Source of the DNA: a bacterium
GTDB lineage: Bacteria > Spirochaetota > UBA4802 > UBA5550
Direction: 5' to 3'
NCBI GenBank assembly: GCA_024224995.1
Contig: JAAENB010000193.1
Span: 1 to 7,269, forward strand
Length of the DNA stretch: 7,269 nt
The notes beneath the pieces are model-generated. The model searched no databases and had not been told where the DNA came from. It saw only the letters and a program-made list of their open reading frames with translations. The position numbers and the translations under genes are program-made. Positions 5,365-7,269 of the stretch are shown here, piece after piece. The stretch's first letter is position 1. Each line of letters opens with the position of its first letter.

Positions 5365-5382
5365 GTTTTTAGAGGTTGGAGT

Positions 5383-6861
5383 ATGACAAAACCAGTATTT
5401 GATCCGGAAAAGAATTTGGAAGAACTGCTTAAGTTTGAAGCAAGTGAAGCGCAGCAGAATCCCGAAACAGTGGGAGATAAACCGGGTGACAAAATCAAGG
5501 AATCGGAACTTAATTTTGACATTAAACCGGAAGAGTTGGAAGAATATTTAAATAAATATGTTATTAGCCAGGAAAATACCGTTGAGGTTATTGCCACAAA
5601 AGTCTGTACGCATTTTAACAGGATGAAATTAGAACACACCTTATCCGAAGAAGAGCGTCTTATTGGGTATATTAAAAGTAATATCCTTCTTATTGGACCT
5701 ACAGGTGTTGGAAAGACATATATCATCAAACTGATTGCGAAAAAGATGGGAGTTCCTTTTGTTAAGGCCGATGCTACGAAATTCAGTGAAACCGGGTATG
5801 TGGGCGGTGATGTTGAAGATCTTATTCGAGAGCTTGTTCATGAAGCTGATGGCGATATCAACAAAGCCGAATACGGAATCGTTTATCTCGATGAGATTGA
5901 CAAAATCGCCTCCTCCGGCGGGCTGCACGGTCCTGATGTTTCCAGAACCGGGGTTCAGAGAAACCTGTTAAAACTGATGGAAGACGCTGAAGTTGACCTT
6001 AAAACACCTCACGATCTTGCTTCACAGGTTGAGGCCGCTATGGAAGCGCAAAAAACCGGTAAAGTTTCCCGCAGAAAGATCAGTACCAGGAATATTCTCT
6101 TTATTGTTTCCGGTGCCTTTGGCGGCCTGGAACAAATCATTAATAAACGGCTCAACAGGCAGGCAATCGGTTTCGACAAAACCCGGAAAAAGGCTGATGA
6201 TGTCCAGGGTGCATTCAAAAACGTTAAAACTGAAGATCTCATTGAGTTTGGTTTTGAATCGGAATTTGTGGGCAGATTACCGGTTTATGTTGTATTAAAC
6301 AGCCTTGATGTTGCGGGTCTTTATAAAATTCTCAAGAATGAATACAGTACCGTTGTTCTGGGGAAAAAACTCGACTTTAAATCGTACGATATTGATCTCG
6401 AATTCGCAGATGACGCGCTTCAAATCTTCGCGGAAAAAGCCTATCTTGAAAAAACCGGGGCAAGGGGGCTTTTAAGTGTTTTTGAAAAGGCTTTAATCAA
6501 ATTTGAAAAGTCCTTACCATCAACAAACGTTAAAAAACTGCTTGTTGATAAAGAACTTATTGAAAATCCCGCTCCGCTCCTGCATAAAATGCTTCTTGAA
6601 GACGGTATCCAGACCTTTCAAAAAGAATTTATGGTTAAACACGGGATCTTTCTTGAGTTTAGACAGGACGCCATTGATGAAATTGACAGGAGAGCACAGG
6701 AAGAGAATATAAAAGTAAGCAAACTTTGCAACGACCTTTTTCATGATTATTTTCACGGCATACGGCTCATTAACCTTGAAAGCTTTACCATTACAAAAGA
6801 TGCTGTAGACAACCCGGAAGATTTCTTAAATAATTTTATTAAAGAAAGTTATAAGAAGTAG
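5383..6861 (+). CDS. ClpX-like AAA+ unfoldase lacking the zinc-binding domain, with duplicated C-terminal lid
   Basis: This 492-residue cytoplasmic ATPase is related to ClpX, the hexameric unfoldase that feeds proteins to ClpP. The N-terminal ~45 residues are acidic and lack the four-cysteine zinc domain of ClpX. The AAA+ core begins ELEEYLNKYVISQE (51-64) and has Walker A GPTGVGKT (105-112), pore loop GYVG (138-141), Walker B IVYLDE (166-171), Arg finger FVGR (R298) and sensor 2 GAR (359-361). I262-G263-F264 matches the IGF loop by which ClpX docks on ClpP, so ClpP partnership is plausible. The segment between Walker B and sensor 1 (about 203-236) differs from the RKH loop of ClpX. The C-terminal ~90 residues are extra and look like a second lid domain. 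The ATG has AGAGG 7 nt upstream. It is divergent from the zinc-ribbon gene. No clpP or housekeeping clpX neighbour is present, so this is likely a specialised paralogue. Confidence 0.9.
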   Translation: MTKPVFDPEKNLEELLKFEASEAQQNPETVGDKPGDKIKESELNFDIKPEELEEYLNKYVISQENTVEVIATKVCTHFNRMKLEHTLSEEERLIGYIKSNILLIGPTGVGKTYIIKLIAKKMGVPFVKADATKFSETGYVGGDVEDLIRELVHEADGDINKAEYGIVYLDEIDKIASSGGLHGPDVSRTGVQRNLLKLMEDAEVDLKTPHDLASQVEAAMEAQKTGKVSRRKISTRNILFIVSGAFGGLEQIINKRLNRQAIGFDKTRKKADDVQGAFKNVKTEDLIEFGFESEFVGRLPVYVVLNSLDVAGLYKILKNEYSTVVLGKKLDFKSYDIDLEFADDALQIFAEKAYLEKTGARGLLSVFEKALIKFEKSLPSTNVKKLLVDKELIENPAPLLHKMLLEDGIQTFQKEFMVKHGIFLEFRQDAIDEIDRRAQEENIKVSKLCNDLFHDYFHGIRLINLESFTITKDAVDNPEDFLNNFIKESYKK

Positions 6862-7269
6862 AAAAGAGGAGAAAGGGGGCAAGGGGCAAGGCAAGAAACC
6901 GGCCCCTGTGGTCGCGTCTTAATATAAGGTGTATCAACCCGGAATGTAACCTATGGCCGGAGCAATACCTCTGCAGAACGTTCGGAACTCGCTCCGCAGC
7001 ATTTAGAAGAGGGATGCTTCCAGGCCCGCTCACTTGCACAATTTAGTTTCTTGAGAGTGCGGACCCGGCTGGGCCGGGAAAAATACGGAAGAAACTGTGG
7101 GTATACCGGGGTCTGTTTTGTGAAGATGCTCCGGAAAAGGGTTTGGTTCTGAGAGACGTTGCAGTGCAACGCCTTTACTAGCTGATTTCAGGCCAGGGCT
7201 ATGGAGACTCTGAGGAGGGATGCGACCCCTGCGAGGGGATTCGGTACGCGTACACGGTGTTTATTTGGG
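6862..7269. other. GC-rich non-coding tract with many local inverted repeats; possible structured RNA or group II intron 5' part
   Basis: These 408 bp contain no convincing gene: the short open frames lack ribosome sites and resemble no protein I know. Base composition shifts to clearly higher GC than the genes before it. Complementary segments are frequent, for example CCCGG/CCGGG right after GTGCG (7057-7061), CCGGGG with CTCCGG around 7109-7135, CGTTGC/GCAACG (7157-7162 and 7166-7171) and CCCCT/AGGGG (7226-7230 and 7234-7238). On the plus strand, a GTGCG 5' motif followed by a C/G hairpin and purine-rich linkers is reminiscent of a group II intron domain I. The catalytic domain V and any reverse transcriptase would lie past the right edge, so this stays a suggestion. 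The intron reading is low confidence; absence of a protein gene is fairly secure. Confidence 0.35.
6875..6894 (+). repeat. short tandem GGGGCAA repeat after the ClpX-like gene
   Basis: GGGGCAA occurs twice in tandem (6876-6882, 6883-6889) followed by a shortened GGCAA (6890-6894), in a purine-rich stretch that starts right at the ClpX-like stop codon. The copy number may vary between strains. No function is evident. Confidence 0.5.

Noticed and set aside
6839..7169. Two minus-strand frames of 66 and 72 codons at the right end
   Set aside because: No ribosome sites or recognisable protein features; they fall in a hairpin-rich non-coding tract.
7239..7261. GGTACGCGTACACGGTG as group II intron domain V
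   Set aside because: The catalytic AGC triad, the GAAA-type loop and the bulge spacing of domain V are absent; it is mainly the short palindrome GTACGCGTAC.

Overview
The window looks like a moderately AT-rich chromosomal segment from an anaerobic Gram-negative bacterium, most likely a deltaproteobacterium (Desulfobacterota). This placement is inferred from gene content: an RND efflux pump, a small exported tetraheme cytochrome c, a GspE/MshE-N-like signalling domain, divergent receiver domains and a ClpX-type ATPase. No single sequence proves it.

Layout. Positions 1-1230 (minus) hold the first 410 residues of an RND-family inner-membrane transporter that runs off the left edge and has its own promoter. 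Positions 1231-1682 are non-coding. They contain a 172-bp nested palindromic, MITE-like element with imperfect 9-bp flanking direct repeats and a possible 20-residue ORF in its loop, followed by a leader hairpin. Positions 1683-2672 (+) encode a protein with two degenerate receiver domains. Its 3' end overlaps the convergent tetraheme cytochrome gene (2647-3270, minus) by 26 bp. A strong sigma70-like promoter at 3367-3395 appears to drive 3499-3816 (stand-alone MshEN-like domain) and 3849-4265 (PaaI-type hotdog thioesterase). A tRNA-Leu(CAA) follows at 4336-4419. A minus-strand pair, an RNR-type zinc-ribbon microprotein (5002-5160) then an unrecognised charged protein (4588-4962), probably ends at a terminator at 4432-4459. 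Divergent from it, 5383-6861 (+) encodes a ClpX-like AAA+ unfoldase without the usual zinc-binding domain. Positions 6862-7269 carry no convincing protein gene but are GC-rich and full of local inverted repeats; they may be a structured RNA or the start of a group II intron.

How the genes relate. There is no single large operon. Three genes carry signalling-type domains (pseudo-receivers, MshEN-like, ClpX-like), and none has its usual partner domain attached. The most distinctive item is the ClpX-like protein: its C-terminal extension appears to be a second, degenerate copy of the AAA+ lid domain, while the Walker, pore-loop, Arg-finger, sensor-2 and IGF (ClpP-contact) motifs are all kept. 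All functional statements come from reading the sequence by eye; no database search was run.
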